A DNA stretch of 7,925 nucleotides from Deltaproteobacteria bacterium (GTDB lineage Bacteria > Desulfobacterota > SM23-61): assembly GCA_026388915.1 (NCBI GenBank), contig JAPLIW010000288.1:1-7925 (forward strand), given 5' to 3'. Below the pieces are notes generated by a model. It searched no databases. It was not told the DNA's origin and saw only the letters and a program-made list of their open reading frames with translations. This document shows, in pieces, positions 1 to 5,842 of the stretch. A program made the position numbers and the translations under genes. Position 1 is the first letter of the stretch. The number at the start of each line of letters is the position of its first letter.

Positions 1-505
1 CATCCGCCTCTTCGGGAAAATGACCGTCCTGGAGAACGTCATGGTGGGCCGGCATACCCGCACGCGGGGCGGGCTGTGGTCGACCGTTCTCCGCCTTCCC
101 GGGGATCAAGCGGAGAAGGTCGGATCCAGGAAGATCGCCGAAGAATGGCTGGAGTTTTTCCATCTCCTGGCGAAAAAGGAGGAGAAGGCTTCCAACCTGG
201 CTTACGGGGAAGAGCGAAGGCTGGAGATGGCCCGGGCCCTGGCCACTGAGCCTTCTCTCCTCCTGCTGGACGAGCCCTCCGCCGGCATGAACCCGCAGGA
301 GGTGCGCGACCTCAACGATCTGATCCTGAAAATCCGGAGACAGGGGAAGACGATCTTTATTATCGAACACAACATGCGGGTGATCATGGATATCTGCGAC
401 CGCATCGCGGTCCTAGATTTCGGGCAGAAGATCGCCGAAGGGCCTCCGGCGGAAGTCCGGGCCAATCCACGGGTCATCGAAGCGTACCTGGGGCGGGAGG
501 CATGA
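1..505 (+). CDS. livG: LivG-type branched-chain amino-acid ABC transporter ATPase (5' partial)
   Basis: This is the C-terminal part of an ABC ATPase that powers import of branched-chain amino acids across the inner membrane, working with LivF, the permeases LivH/LivM and a binding protein. The frame is open from base 2 (IRLFGKMTVLENVMVG), a stretch conserved in LivG just after the Q-loop, so the ATG at 20 is internal and the true start and Walker A lie outside the window. Visible motifs are a LivG-style signature (LAYGEERRLEMARAL), Walker B (LLLLDEPSAGMNP) and the switch histidine (IIEHNM), and the end (VIEAYLG) is typical of the family. Its stop codon TGA directly abuts the livF start, which indicates translational coupling. 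The family assignment is firm. The exact substrate (Leu/Ile/Val, or another amino acid or amide) is not shown by the ATPase alone. Confidence 0.93.
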   Translation, partial: IRLFGKMTVLENVMVGRHTRTRGGLWSTVLRLPGDQAEKVGSRKIAEEWLEFFHLLAKKEEKASNLAYGEERRLEMARALATEPSLLLLDEPSAGMNPQEVRDLNDLILKIRRQGKTIFIIEHNMRVIMDICDRIAVLDFGQKIAEGPPAEVRANPRVIEAYLGREA

Positions 506-1210
506 ATGCTCGAAGTGCGTGACCTCCATGTCCATTACGGTTCGATCCGGGCCCTGAAGGGGATTTCCCTGGAAGTCAAGGAAGGAGAGATGGTCGCTTT
601 GATTGGGGCCAACGGGGCGGGCAAAACCACGCTGTTGAACACCCTCTCCGGCTTTAACCGTCCGAAGCAGGGGGAAATTCTTTTCCGCGGCGGGGAGATC
701 CAGAGGCTTCCCCCCAATGAAATCGTCGCCCGGGGCATGATCCAGGTCCCGGAAGGGAGGTCCATTCTGACCCAGATGACGGTGCTGGAAAACCTGGAAA
801 TGGGGGCCTACATCCGCAAGGACAGCCAGGAGGTCAGGAGAGACCTGGGTAAGATCCTGGAAAGATTCCCCCGACTCCAGGAGAGAAGAGGCCAGCTCGG
901 CGGGACCCTCAGCGGGGGCGAACAGCAGATGCTGGCCATCGGGCGGGCTCTCATGGGCAGGCCCCAGATCCTCCTCCTGGACGAACCCTCCATGGGCCTC
1001 AGCCCTCTTCTGGTCCGCGAGGTTTTCCAGATCATCCGGGAGATCAAGACCGCCGGGACCACCCTCCTCCTCGTGGAGCAAAACGCCCGGATGGCCCTGC
1101 GGGAGGCCGACCGGGGTTACGTTCTGGAGAACGGGTCCATCGTCTTCCAGGAGTCGGCCGGGGAGCTCCTGAAGAGCCGCCTGGTGCAGGAGGCCTACCT
1201 GGGAGCTTGA
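506..1210 (+). CDS. livF: LivF-type branched-chain amino-acid ABC transporter ATPase
   Basis: This is the second ATPase of the Liv/HAAT-family importer, pairing with LivG on the cytoplasmic face of the permease. The 234-aa length is normal for LivF. Motifs in order: Walker A GANGAGKTT at residues 34-42, a Q-loop at Q80 in MIQVPEGRSI (the EGR segment is a LivF hallmark), signature LSGGEQQM at 135-142, Walker B ILLLDEPSMGL at 155-165, and VEQN at 190-193, where glutamine replaces the usual switch histidine, as is common in LivF. The ATG at 506 follows the livG stop without a gap, and GGGAGG at 495-500 is a good ribosome binding site. It is the last gene of the liv operon here, because the next 487 bp hold no convincing gene. 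Confidence 0.95.
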   Translation: MLEVRDLHVHYGSIRALKGISLEVKEGEMVALIGANGAGKTTLLNTLSGFNRPKQGEILFRGGEIQRLPPNEIVARGMIQVPEGRSILTQMTVLENLEMGAYIRKDSQEVRRDLGKILERFPRLQERRGQLGGTLSGGEQQMLAIGRALMGRPQILLLDEPSMGLSPLLVREVFQIIREIKTAGTTLLLVEQNARMALREADRGYVLENGSIVFQESAGELLKSRLVQEAYLGA

Positions 1211-1380
1211 AATCGTTGCCGGTTGCCGGTTGCTCTTTACGGGTTACCCGTTTCTCGGTGCGGGCTGGACCTGGCGAATTCCAACAGGATCGGTTTCATT
1301 TACCGAGCAGCGAGTAACGCCAACTCTTAACGAACATCCGCTTTCTTTTTTCAAGCAGCAACGAGCAACCCGCAACGAGG
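1211..1380. repeat. Degenerate inverted-repeat intergenic DNA after livF
   Basis: The segment between livF and the glcD promoter holds imperfect GTTGC/GCAAC repeats. GTTGCCGGTTGCTC at 1222-1235 is matched 13 of 14 by the inverted GAGCAACCCGCAAC at 1363-1376, so the ends could pair over about 127 bp. Within the left end, ACGGGTTACCCGT at 1239-1251 is a perfect 13-nt palindrome followed by TTTCTC, which is at best a weak terminator for the liv operon. Related pieces (CGAGCAGCGAGTAACG near 1303, CAACGAGGAACGAGG near 1374) suggest a decayed dispersed intergenic element. I see no gene in it. Confidence 0.5.
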
Positions 1381-1403
1381 AACGAGGGTCTGTCCTTTGA
1401 TTA

Positions 1404-1422
1404 GATGAAAATGATTTTCATC
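1404..1422. promoter_or_regulatory. Fur-box-like 19-bp palindrome upstream of glcDF
   Basis: GATGAAAATGATTTTCATC is a perfect inverted repeat with 9-bp arms around a central G. Its inner 7-1-7 core TGAAAAT-G-ATTTTCA differs by one base per arm from the classical Fur core TGATAAT-N-ATTATCA. It ends 14 bp upstream of the TTGACA at 1437, a position where a bound repressor could hinder RNA polymerase. The palindrome is seen directly. Its identity as a Fur site is an inference from similarity to the consensus, and another Fur-family or unrelated dimeric regulator is possible. Confidence 0.6.
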
Positions 1423-1436
1423 AGGCTAAAATTTTC

Positions 1437-1465
1437 TTGACAGGGAGGATGGGGTGTAATATGGT
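1437..1465 (+). promoter_or_regulatory. Putative sigma-70 promoter for glcDF
   Basis: A perfect -35 hexamer TTGACA (1437-1442) is followed after 17 bp by TATGGT (1460-1465), which matches TATAAT at four of six positions. An alternative -10, TAATAT at 1457-1462, would have only a 14-bp spacer. If the first pairing is used, transcription would begin near 1472 and leave a leader of about 225-230 nt before glcD. The palindrome at 1404-1422 lies just upstream. Confidence 0.5.
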
Positions 1466-1697
1466 AAGCTGAACTCGAGGAAAACCGGCGGTAAAATCCC
1501 TTTCTGCCCACCGCGAGATGAAGAAGGAAGATGTCACGAACGCCATTTTCCAGCGGAACGGACATCGCTCCGTTCCCCCTCTGTATTCTTTCCGGATATT
1601 TTTTCTCCCTGCCTGATCCCTCCCAGAAATTCCCTGCGCGAAACCGGGAAAAAGGCTCCGTCTACCCCGGTCGGCCGGGAAGAGAAAGGATTCCTTC
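1466..1697 (+). other. Long glcDF leader with hairpins, no gene seen
   Basis: This 232-bp stretch holds no credible coding frame. GGAACGGA (1555-1562) pairs perfectly with TCCGTTCC (1569-1576) around a 6-nt loop, and a T-rich run follows only at 1597-1604, so it is a poor intrinsic terminator. Nearer the gene, ACCGGG (1643-1648) could pair with CCCGGT (1666-1671), while CCCGG (1666-1670) could instead pair with CCGGG (1675-1679). The two stems are mutually exclusive. The glcD ribosome binding site AAAGGA at 1685-1690 lies outside both. It may be a plain leader or may include a small transcript. Confidence 0.35.
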
Positions 1698-3083
1698 ATG
1701 CTGAGTCCGGATGTGCTGCAGAAATTGATCCCTATCGTAGGACCGGAGCGGTGCAAGACTTCCCGGGAAGACCTCCTCACGTATGCCTATGACGCCTACG
1801 TCCACGAGGTTCTTCCCGATGCCGTCCTCTTGCCGAAAACCACCGCCGAAGTGGCGGAGATCATGAAGGTGGCTTCAACCCACAACCTCTTCGTCACCCC
1901 CCGGGGATCGGGGTCGGGTCTGGGAGCCGGGTCCCTGGCCAAACAGGGGGGGATCGTCCTCAGCTTTTCCATGATGACCCGCATCCTGGAGATCAATACG
2001 GCCAACCGGTATGCGGTCGTGGAACCGGGAGTGGTCATCGCCGAATTCCAGAGGGCGGTGGAAAAATTGAACCTCTTCTATCCTCCGGACCCGGGCAGCG
2101 CCAATGTGGCCACCATGGGAGGATCGGTGGTGATGAACGCCGGGGGAATGCGGGGGGTCAAATACGGAGTCACCCGGGATTATGTTCTGGGGTTGGAGGT
2201 CGTCCTCCCCTCGGGGGAGGTGATGAAGACCGGCACGGTTACGGCGAAAGACGTGACCGGTTACGATCTCACCCGCCTGATTTGCGGGTCCGAGGGGACC
2301 CTGGCTCTGGTGACCAAGGTCATTGTGCGCCTCCTGCCCAAACCGAAGACCAAGCGGACTTTGCAGGCCATCTACAACAACCTCGACGACGCCGGAAACA
2401 CGGTGGCCCGGATCATCGAAGCGGGCATCATTCCCGCCACCCTGGAACTCATGGACCAGACCATCATCAAGGCCCTGGAGGATTTCGCCCACCTGGGCCT
2501 GCCCCTGGATGCCGCGGCGGTTCTATTGATCGACGTGGACGGGGAGCCGGAAACCGTGGAAAAACAGGCCGCCGTCGTGGCCGAATTCTGCAAGAGTCAG
2601 GGAGCCCGGGATGTTCGCGTCTCCCAGTCGGAGAAGGAAAACGAACAGCTGTGGGTCGCCCGGCGGGCCGCCTTCGGGGCCATCGCCCGGGTACGACCCA
2701 CCTGCATCATCGAGGATGCCACCGTTCCCGTGAGCCTTCTGGCTTCGGCCATTAAAAAGACCCTGGAGGTGGGCGAGCGGAACCGCGTCCAGATTGCCGT
2801 CCTGGCCCATGCCGGGGACGGAAACCTTCACCCCTTCTTCCTCTGCGATCAAAGGGACAAGGAGGAAATGGCAAGAGTGGAGAGGGCCATGGATGAACTC
2901 GTGGACTACGCCATGTCCGTGGGCGGGACGCTCTCCGGGGAGCACGGGATCGGGATCGCCAAAGCCAAATATCTCCCCCGGCAGCTCAGCCCGGCCAGTC
3001 TGAACCTCATGCGGGGCATCAAAAAAACCTTCGACCCCCAGGGCATCCTGAACCCGGGGAGTTTTCTGGAGCATCGCGCATGA
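1698..3083 (+). CDS. glcD: FAD-linked glycolate/D-lactate dehydrogenase subunit (GlcD family)
   Basis: This is an FAD flavoprotein that oxidises a 2-hydroxyacid (glycolate, D-lactate or similar) to the 2-oxoacid and hands electrons to its Fe-S partner encoded next. The 461-aa length is slightly shorter than E. coli GlcD. The PCMH-type FAD-binding domain spans roughly residues 38-215, with VTPRGSGSGLGAG at 66-78, a GGSVVMNAGGMRGVKYG segment at 141-157 and CGSEGTLALVT at 196-206. The C-terminal FAD-oxidase domain carries HAGDGNLHP (371-379) and GTLSGEHGIG (410-419), whose histidines and glutamate form the metal/substrate site in this family, and it ends with the conserved DPQGILNPG. The ATG is preceded by AAAGGA seven bases upstream. 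The last codons overlap glcF by ATGA. No signal peptide is seen. The substrate cannot be decided from sequence, and D-lactate, glycolate and other D-2-hydroxyacids are all possible. Confidence 0.9.
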   Translation: MLSPDVLQKLIPIVGPERCKTSREDLLTYAYDAYVHEVLPDAVLLPKTTAEVAEIMKVASTHNLFVTPRGSGSGLGAGSLAKQGGIVLSFSMMTRILEINTANRYAVVEPGVVIAEFQRAVEKLNLFYPPDPGSANVATMGGSVVMNAGGMRGVKYGVTRDYVLGLEVVLPSGEVMKTGTVTAKDVTGYDLTRLICGSEGTLALVTKVIVRLLPKPKTKRTLQAIYNNLDDAGNTVARIIEAGIIPATLELMDQTIIKALEDFAHLGLPLDAAAVLLIDVDGEPETVEKQAAVVAEFCKSQGARDVRVSQSEKENEQLWVARRAAFGAIARVRPTCIIEDATVPVSLLASAIKKTLEVGERNRVQIAVLAHAGDGNLHPFFLCDQRDKEEMARVERAMDELVDYAMSVGGTLSGEHGIGIAKAKYLPRQLSPASLNLMRGIKKTFDPQGILNPGSFLEHRA

Positions 3084-4303
3084 TCACCAAGGAATTGAAG
3101 GAAGAAGTCTACAAATGCATCAAGTGCGGGCTTTGCCTGACGCCCTGCCCGGTCTATAACCTGTTGCGGTTCGAAGGAGTCTCTCCCCGGGGACGGGTGC
3201 AGCTGATCAAGAAGATCCTGGAAGGAAAAACGGAGCTTTCCGAACATTTTCAGAGCCTACTCTTTACCTGCCTGCTCTGCGAAACCTGCACGGCCAACTG
3301 TCCCAGCGGGCTGAAAACCGACCGCCTCATGAAAATCATGCGGTCAGAGATACAGGAACGGCTGAGACCCGACTGGCCGAAAGGGATGCTGGGAAATCTC
3401 CTTCGCGACAAGAGCCGTCTCCCCTTCTTCCTGTTCTGCGAGCGCACCCGGGAGAATCTCTTCTCCTCCCAGGAAGATAAATCGGGCCTCCTCGCGGATT
3501 GCGAGCTTCCCCGCCCGGATTCCAAGGCTCTGCGCCAGCAGGTCCCCGAGGTCAACCCGGTACCGGAACCGAAGGGAAAGGTTCTCTATTTCACCGGCTG
3601 CGCCACGAACTACTTCTTTCCCAACGTGGGGAAATCGGTGATCAAGGTCTTGAATCGGCTGGGCATGGAAGTCATCCTCCCCCGGGGGCAGATGTGCTGC
3701 GGCCTTCCCCTTTTCCAGGCCGGGGGGCGAAAGAAGGCCTTGAAGAATATCCGGGAAAACTTGAAACTCTTCAACCGGAAGGATGTGGATGCGGTGGTGG
3801 TGGATTGCGCCGCCTGCGGGGCCGCCCTGAAGAAAGAGTACGCCCAGATCCTGGAGGAAATGGGCGAGGATGCGAAACCGGCGAAGGAATTGGCCGGGAA
3901 GGTGATGGACATTTCCCAGATCCTGGCCCGCTACGACCTGGGAAAATGGCTGAAGCCGGTTCCGGGGCGGGTGACCTACCATGATCCCTGCCATTTGGGG
4001 CGAAGCCAGGGGATCAGGGAAGAGCCCCGCAACCTGCTGAGGCGGATCCCCGGGCTGGAACTGGTGGAAATGGCGGGAGCCGATGCATGCTGCGGCGGCG
4101 GGGCGGCCTTGCCGTGGGAACATCCCGACGTGGCCTCGGGCATCGGCCGAAACAAGGTCCAGTCCATCAGGGAAACCCGCGCCACCGTGGTGGCCTCGGG
4201 TTGCCCGTGGTGCCGCCGGCAGATCGGGGAGAACCTGGGCCAGGACCCCATCCGGGTTCTGCATCCGATAGAGGTTATTGCCGAGGCGCTTCAGGAAAGC
4301 TAA
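3080..4303 (+). CDS. glcF: GlcF-type Fe-S/CCG-domain oxidoreductase subunit
   Basis: This is the electron-transfer partner of the FAD subunit just upstream. It is expected to pass electrons from the flavin toward the quinone pool or another carrier at the cytoplasmic membrane. At 407 aa it matches E. coli GlcF in length. The N-terminus carries two [4Fe-4S] ferredoxin motifs, CIKCGLCLTPCP (C13, C16, C19, C23) and CLLCETCTANCP (C64, C67, C70, C74). Two complete CCG domains follow: C174, C206-C207, C243/C246 and C304, C337-C338, C375/C378, with spacings that fit the family pattern. All expected cysteines are present. The start ATG overlaps the glcD stop (ATGA), so the two are translationally coupled. 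No transmembrane segment is apparent. GlcE, the third subunit in E. coli, is not encoded next to it. HdrD-like and LutA/LldE proteins share CCG domains, but the N-terminal clusters plus the GlcD partner favour GlcF. Confidence 0.9.
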   Translation: MITKELKEEVYKCIKCGLCLTPCPVYNLLRFEGVSPRGRVQLIKKILEGKTELSEHFQSLLFTCLLCETCTANCPSGLKTDRLMKIMRSEIQERLRPDWPKGMLGNLLRDKSRLPFFLFCERTRENLFSSQEDKSGLLADCELPRPDSKALRQQVPEVNPVPEPKGKVLYFTGCATNYFFPNVGKSVIKVLNRLGMEVILPRGQMCCGLPLFQAGGRKKALKNIRENLKLFNRKDVDAVVVDCAACGAALKKEYAQILEEMGEDAKPAKELAGKVMDISQILARYDLGKWLKPVPGRVTYHDPCHLGRSQGIREEPRNLLRRIPGLELVEMAGADACCGGGAALPWEHPDVASGIGRNKVQSIRETRATVVASGCPWCRRQIGENLGQDPIRVLHPIEVIAEALQES

Positions 4304-4306
4304 ATG

Positions 4307-4334
4307 CGGAATTCGGAATGTGGAATGCGGAATG
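4307..4334 (+). repeat. Four tandem heptamers (YGGAATK)
   Basis: Directly after the glcF stop are four head-to-tail 7-bp units: CGGAATT, CGGAATG, TGGAATG and CGGAATG. They are short, nearly perfect and non-coding. The cause may be slippage or the remnant of a larger dispersed intergenic repeat. Confidence 0.75.
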
Positions 4335-4345
4335 CTGATGTAACG

Positions 4346-4439
4346 TTTCATCCGTGTTTATCCGTGTTCATCCGCGTCCCATTCGATCTTTTGTATTTAG
4401 GTTTTTTTATAATATTAAATCTGTGTTCATCTGTACTAC
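4346..4439 (+). repeat. Decamer ATCCGTGTTC-type repeats and AT-rich island
   Basis: TCCGTGTTTA, TCCGTGTTCA and TCCGCGTCCC follow one another at 4351-4380, and TCTGTGTTCA plus TCTGTACTAC repeat the theme at 4420-4439. A 19-bp piece at 4367-4385 recurs at 4562-4580 with 16 of 19 identities. Between them, 4386-4480 is markedly AT-rich in an otherwise GC-rich window. I see no coding potential. Confidence 0.65.
4408..4413 (+). promoter_or_regulatory. Possible -10 element (TATAAT)
   Basis: There is a perfect TATAAT within a T-rich tract in the gap before the XRE-cupin gene. No good -35 lies at the right distance (the hexamer 17 bp upstream is GATCTT), so this could be chance in AT-rich DNA. If used, its transcript would read through the GC hairpin at 4480-4527 before reaching the regulator gene, about 190 nt downstream. 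Confidence 0.3.
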
Positions 4440-4479
4440 TTACGTTCAATTTCTGAAATTTTTATTAAGCAAAAAGCAT

Positions 4480-4538
4480 CCCCCCCACCCTAACCCTCCC
4501 CCTCGAGGGGGGAGGGGAGGGAGGGGGTGATTTTCTTT
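4480..4538 (+). terminator. Long GC hairpin with T-run; G-quadruplex-prone 3' arm
   Basis: A C-rich arm (4480-4504) is followed by a G-rich arm (4505-4527), with the dyad centred on CTCGAG at 4502-4507. They pair imperfectly over about 20 bp with small bulges. The G-rich arm is followed within three bases by ATTTTCTTT, so on the + strand it could end transcripts from glcDF. The same arm has runs of 6, 4, 3 and 5 guanines (4507-4512, 4514-4517, 4519-4521, 4523-4527) separated by single adenines, a textbook intramolecular G-quadruplex motif. Terminator function is inferred. Confidence 0.45.
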
Positions 4539-4542
4539 GGTT

Positions 4543-4580
4543 GCGGCTTTGCCGCGCTGGGTTCATCTGTGTCCAATTCG
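4543..4580 (+). repeat. Small hairpin plus second copy of a 19-bp direct repeat
   Basis: GCGGC (4543-4547) and GCCGC (4551-4555) form a 5-bp stem around TTT. Immediately after, 4562-4580 repeats the segment at 4367-4385 with three differences in 19. This fills the space just upstream of the XRE-cupin start and argues that the DNA here is not coding. Confidence 0.5.
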
Positions 4581-4599
4581 GTTTTTTTACTGGCCCAAT

Positions 4600-4611
4600 A
4601 GGATAAACGTG
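4600..4611 (+). promoter_or_regulatory. Ribosome binding site setting a GTG start
   Basis: AGGA at 4600-4603 lies five bases before GTG at 4609-4611. This supports GTG as the true start of the XRE-cupin gene rather than the far ATG at 4537, whose extra residues are translated from repeat DNA and resemble no part of the family. Confidence 0.6.
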
Positions 4612-5193
4612 GAGATTGAAGTCAAAAAATTAAAGCTCGGGGAAAAGATCAGGGATTTGCGCCTGAAGAGAGGAAACACCCTCCGCCAGGTGGCCGAGAC
4701 GACCGGGCTTTCCATCCCCCTCCTTTCCCAGGTGGAGAATAATGCCGTCTCTCCCCCGGTGGCCACCCTGCTGCGGATCGCCAGAGCTCTGGATGTGGGC
4801 ATCAGTTACTTTTTCCGGGAGGAGGAATCCAAAGAGAGAGCCGTGGTGGTGCGGAAACACGAGCGGGAAAAAACCTTCCGGCCCATCCATAACCGGCAGA
4901 GCGACGGCGGATACACCTATGAAGCCCTGGCCTACACCAAGAACTCCAAACACATGGAGCCTTTCCTGGTGGAGTTCGAGCCCAAGAAGAAAGAGTCCGT
5001 TTCTTACCTGAAGCATCGGGGAGAGGAATTTATCTTTCTCTTCCGGGGACGCCTGGCGTTTCATTACGACCAGCAGGAGATCCTCCTGGATCCCGGCGAC
5101 AGCCTTTATTTTGAGTCGGAGGTCCCCCACGGTTTCCGGGCCCTGCGGGGCCGGAAAGCCCAGGCTATTGTGGTGGTGTTTTCGGAAGAATAA
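4609..5193 (+). CDS. XRE-family HTH regulator with C-terminal cupin domain
   Basis: This is a predicted DNA-binding regulator whose cupin domain probably senses a small molecule or metal. From the GTG start it is 194 aa, the usual size for this family. The helix-turn-helix covers about residues 11-68 (LGEKIRDLRLKRGNTLRQVA, then SIPLLSQVENNAVSPPVATL). A linker leads to a single cupin barrel at about 115-190, with the motif-1 core KHRGEE (H136, E139/E140) and the motif-2 core DPGDSLYFESEVPHGF (H174), so likely metal ligands are kept. It stands upstream of and in the same direction as the 2-oxoacid oxidoreductase genes, 51 bp from the next start, which makes it the likely local regulator of that operon. 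Members of this family often sit beside acyl-CoA, amino-acid or 2-oxoacid metabolism genes. The ligand is unknown. Confidence 0.87.
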   Translation: MEIEVKKLKLGEKIRDLRLKRGNTLRQVAETTGLSIPLLSQVENNAVSPPVATLLRIARALDVGISYFFREEESKERAVVVRKHEREKTFRPIHNRQSDGGYTYEALAYTKNSKHMEPFLVEFEPKKKESVSYLKHRGEEFIFLFRGRLAFHYDQQEILLDPGDSLYFESEVPHGFRALRGRKAQAIVVVFSEE

Positions 5194-5195
5194 AG

Positions 5196-5223
5196 GTAGG
5201 GGCGGTTCGCGACCCGCCCCTAC
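5196..5223 (+). repeat. 28-bp palindromic repeat, copy 1
   Basis: The 10-bp arms (GTAGGGGCGG and CCGCCCCTAC) pair perfectly around an 8-nt loop. The element sits three bases after the XRE-cupin stop and before the ribosome binding site AAGGAG of the next gene. It matches a second copy at 5794-5821 at 26 of 28 positions, in the same orientation. It has no T-run, so it is more likely a dispersed REP-like element or mRNA-stabilising hairpin than a terminator. Confidence 0.8.
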
Positions 5224-5244
5224 GGCCAAAAAGGAGACGGGAGA

Positions 5245-5793
5245 ATGATCGAGATCCGCATCCATGGTCGGGGAGGGCAGGGGGCGGTGATCGCCTCGGA
5301 GGTCCTGGCCTCCGCCTTCTTCAAGGAAGGAAAATTCGTCCAGGCCTTTCCCGCCTTCGGGGTGGAACGCCGGGGGGCGCCAGTAACCGCCTTCACCCGG
5401 GTGGACGAGCAGCCCATCCGCATCCGCCACTTCATCTACGAACCGGACCATATCATCATCCTCGACCCCACCTTGATCGAGAGCACCCAGGTGGATGGAG
5501 GGCTGAAGGAAAACGGGTGGATCGTCATCAATACGGACAAGGCCCCCAAATCTTTCGGGCGTTTTTCCCGGTTCCGGGTGGCCACGGTGGATGCCAACCG
5601 GATCGCCATCGAAAACCGGCTGGGGTCCCCCACGGCACCCATCGTGAACACGGCCATCCTCGGAGCCTTCGCCAAAATCACCGGGATGGTCACGGTGGAT
5701 TCGATCGTGGAGGCCATGGCCGAATTCGTCCCGGTCAACAAGGCGGGCAACGCCGCGGCGATCAAAGAGGCGTATGGAAAGGCAACCGCTTGA
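5245..5793 (+). CDS. 2-oxoacid:acceptor oxidoreductase gamma subunit (PorC/PorG-like)
   Basis: This is the gamma subunit of the thiamine-diphosphate enzymes that oxidatively decarboxylate 2-oxoacids to acyl-CoA. It is a cytoplasmic Rossmann-like domain involved in coenzyme A binding. The 182 aa match the stand-alone gamma subunit. The N-terminus MIEIRIHGRGGQGAV carries the family signature GRGGQG at 8-13, followed by the conserved AFPAFGVERRGAPV stretch at 38-51. The second half includes a typical PTAPIVNTAILGAF segment at 130-143. The ATG is eight bases after AAGGAG (5231-5236). It leads a cluster with a FAD/ferredoxin fusion and the alpha subunit. The order gamma, electron-transfer subunit, alpha recalls phenylglyoxylate and archaeal-type Por/Vor operons. 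The substrate (pyruvate, branched-chain 2-oxoacid, 2-oxoglutarate or aryl 2-oxoacid) cannot be decided here. Confidence 0.9.
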   Translation: MIEIRIHGRGGQGAVIASEVLASAFFKEGKFVQAFPAFGVERRGAPVTAFTRVDEQPIRIRHFIYEPDHIIILDPTLIESTQVDGGLKENGWIVINTDKAPKSFGRFSRFRVATVDANRIAIENRLGSPTAPIVNTAILGAFAKITGMVTVDSIVEAMAEFVPVNKAGNAAAIKEAYGKATA

Positions 5794-5821
5794 GTAGGGG
5801 CGGTTCGCGAACCGCCCCGAC
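5794..5821 (+). repeat. 28-bp palindromic repeat, copy 2
   Basis: It begins directly after the gamma-subunit stop. Its inner 22 bases (5797-5818) are a perfect palindrome of GGGGCGGTTCG and its reverse complement. It differs from copy 1 at two positions, and its outer stem has one mismatch (A5796/G5819). It lies between two genes that should be co-transcribed and carries no T-run. Confidence 0.8.
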
Positions 5822-5842
5822 AGAAGTTTATAAGAGGTGATT

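Noticed and set aside
1449..1472. Seven-codon leader peptide (ATG at 1449, stop at about 1470)
   Set aside because: It overlaps the putative -10 element and would lie upstream of the inferred transcript start. It is too short to support.
1555..1606. Intrinsic terminator in the glcD leader
   Set aside because: The 8-bp stem is good, but the T-rich run begins about 20 nt after it instead of directly, so a standard terminator is not supported.
1421..1780. 119-aa minus-strand open frame in the livF-glcD gap
   Set aside because: It starts inside glcD, ends in the promoter region next to the palindrome, has no domain, and its arginine/serine/phenylalanine-rich content is typical of chance frames.
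3344..4351. 335-aa minus-strand open frame antisense to glcF
   Set aside because: It is a shadow of glcF. Its first codons are translated from the intergenic heptamer repeats.
4346..4439. CRISPR array from decamer repeats
   Set aside because: The units are about 10 bp with no spacers of regular length and no cas genes, so they are simple dispersed repeats.
4537..4608. N-terminal extension of the XRE-cupin gene from ATG 4537
   Set aside because: The 24 extra residues would come from hairpin and direct-repeat DNA and do not match the family. GTG 4609 with AGGA at 4600-4603 gives the normal length.
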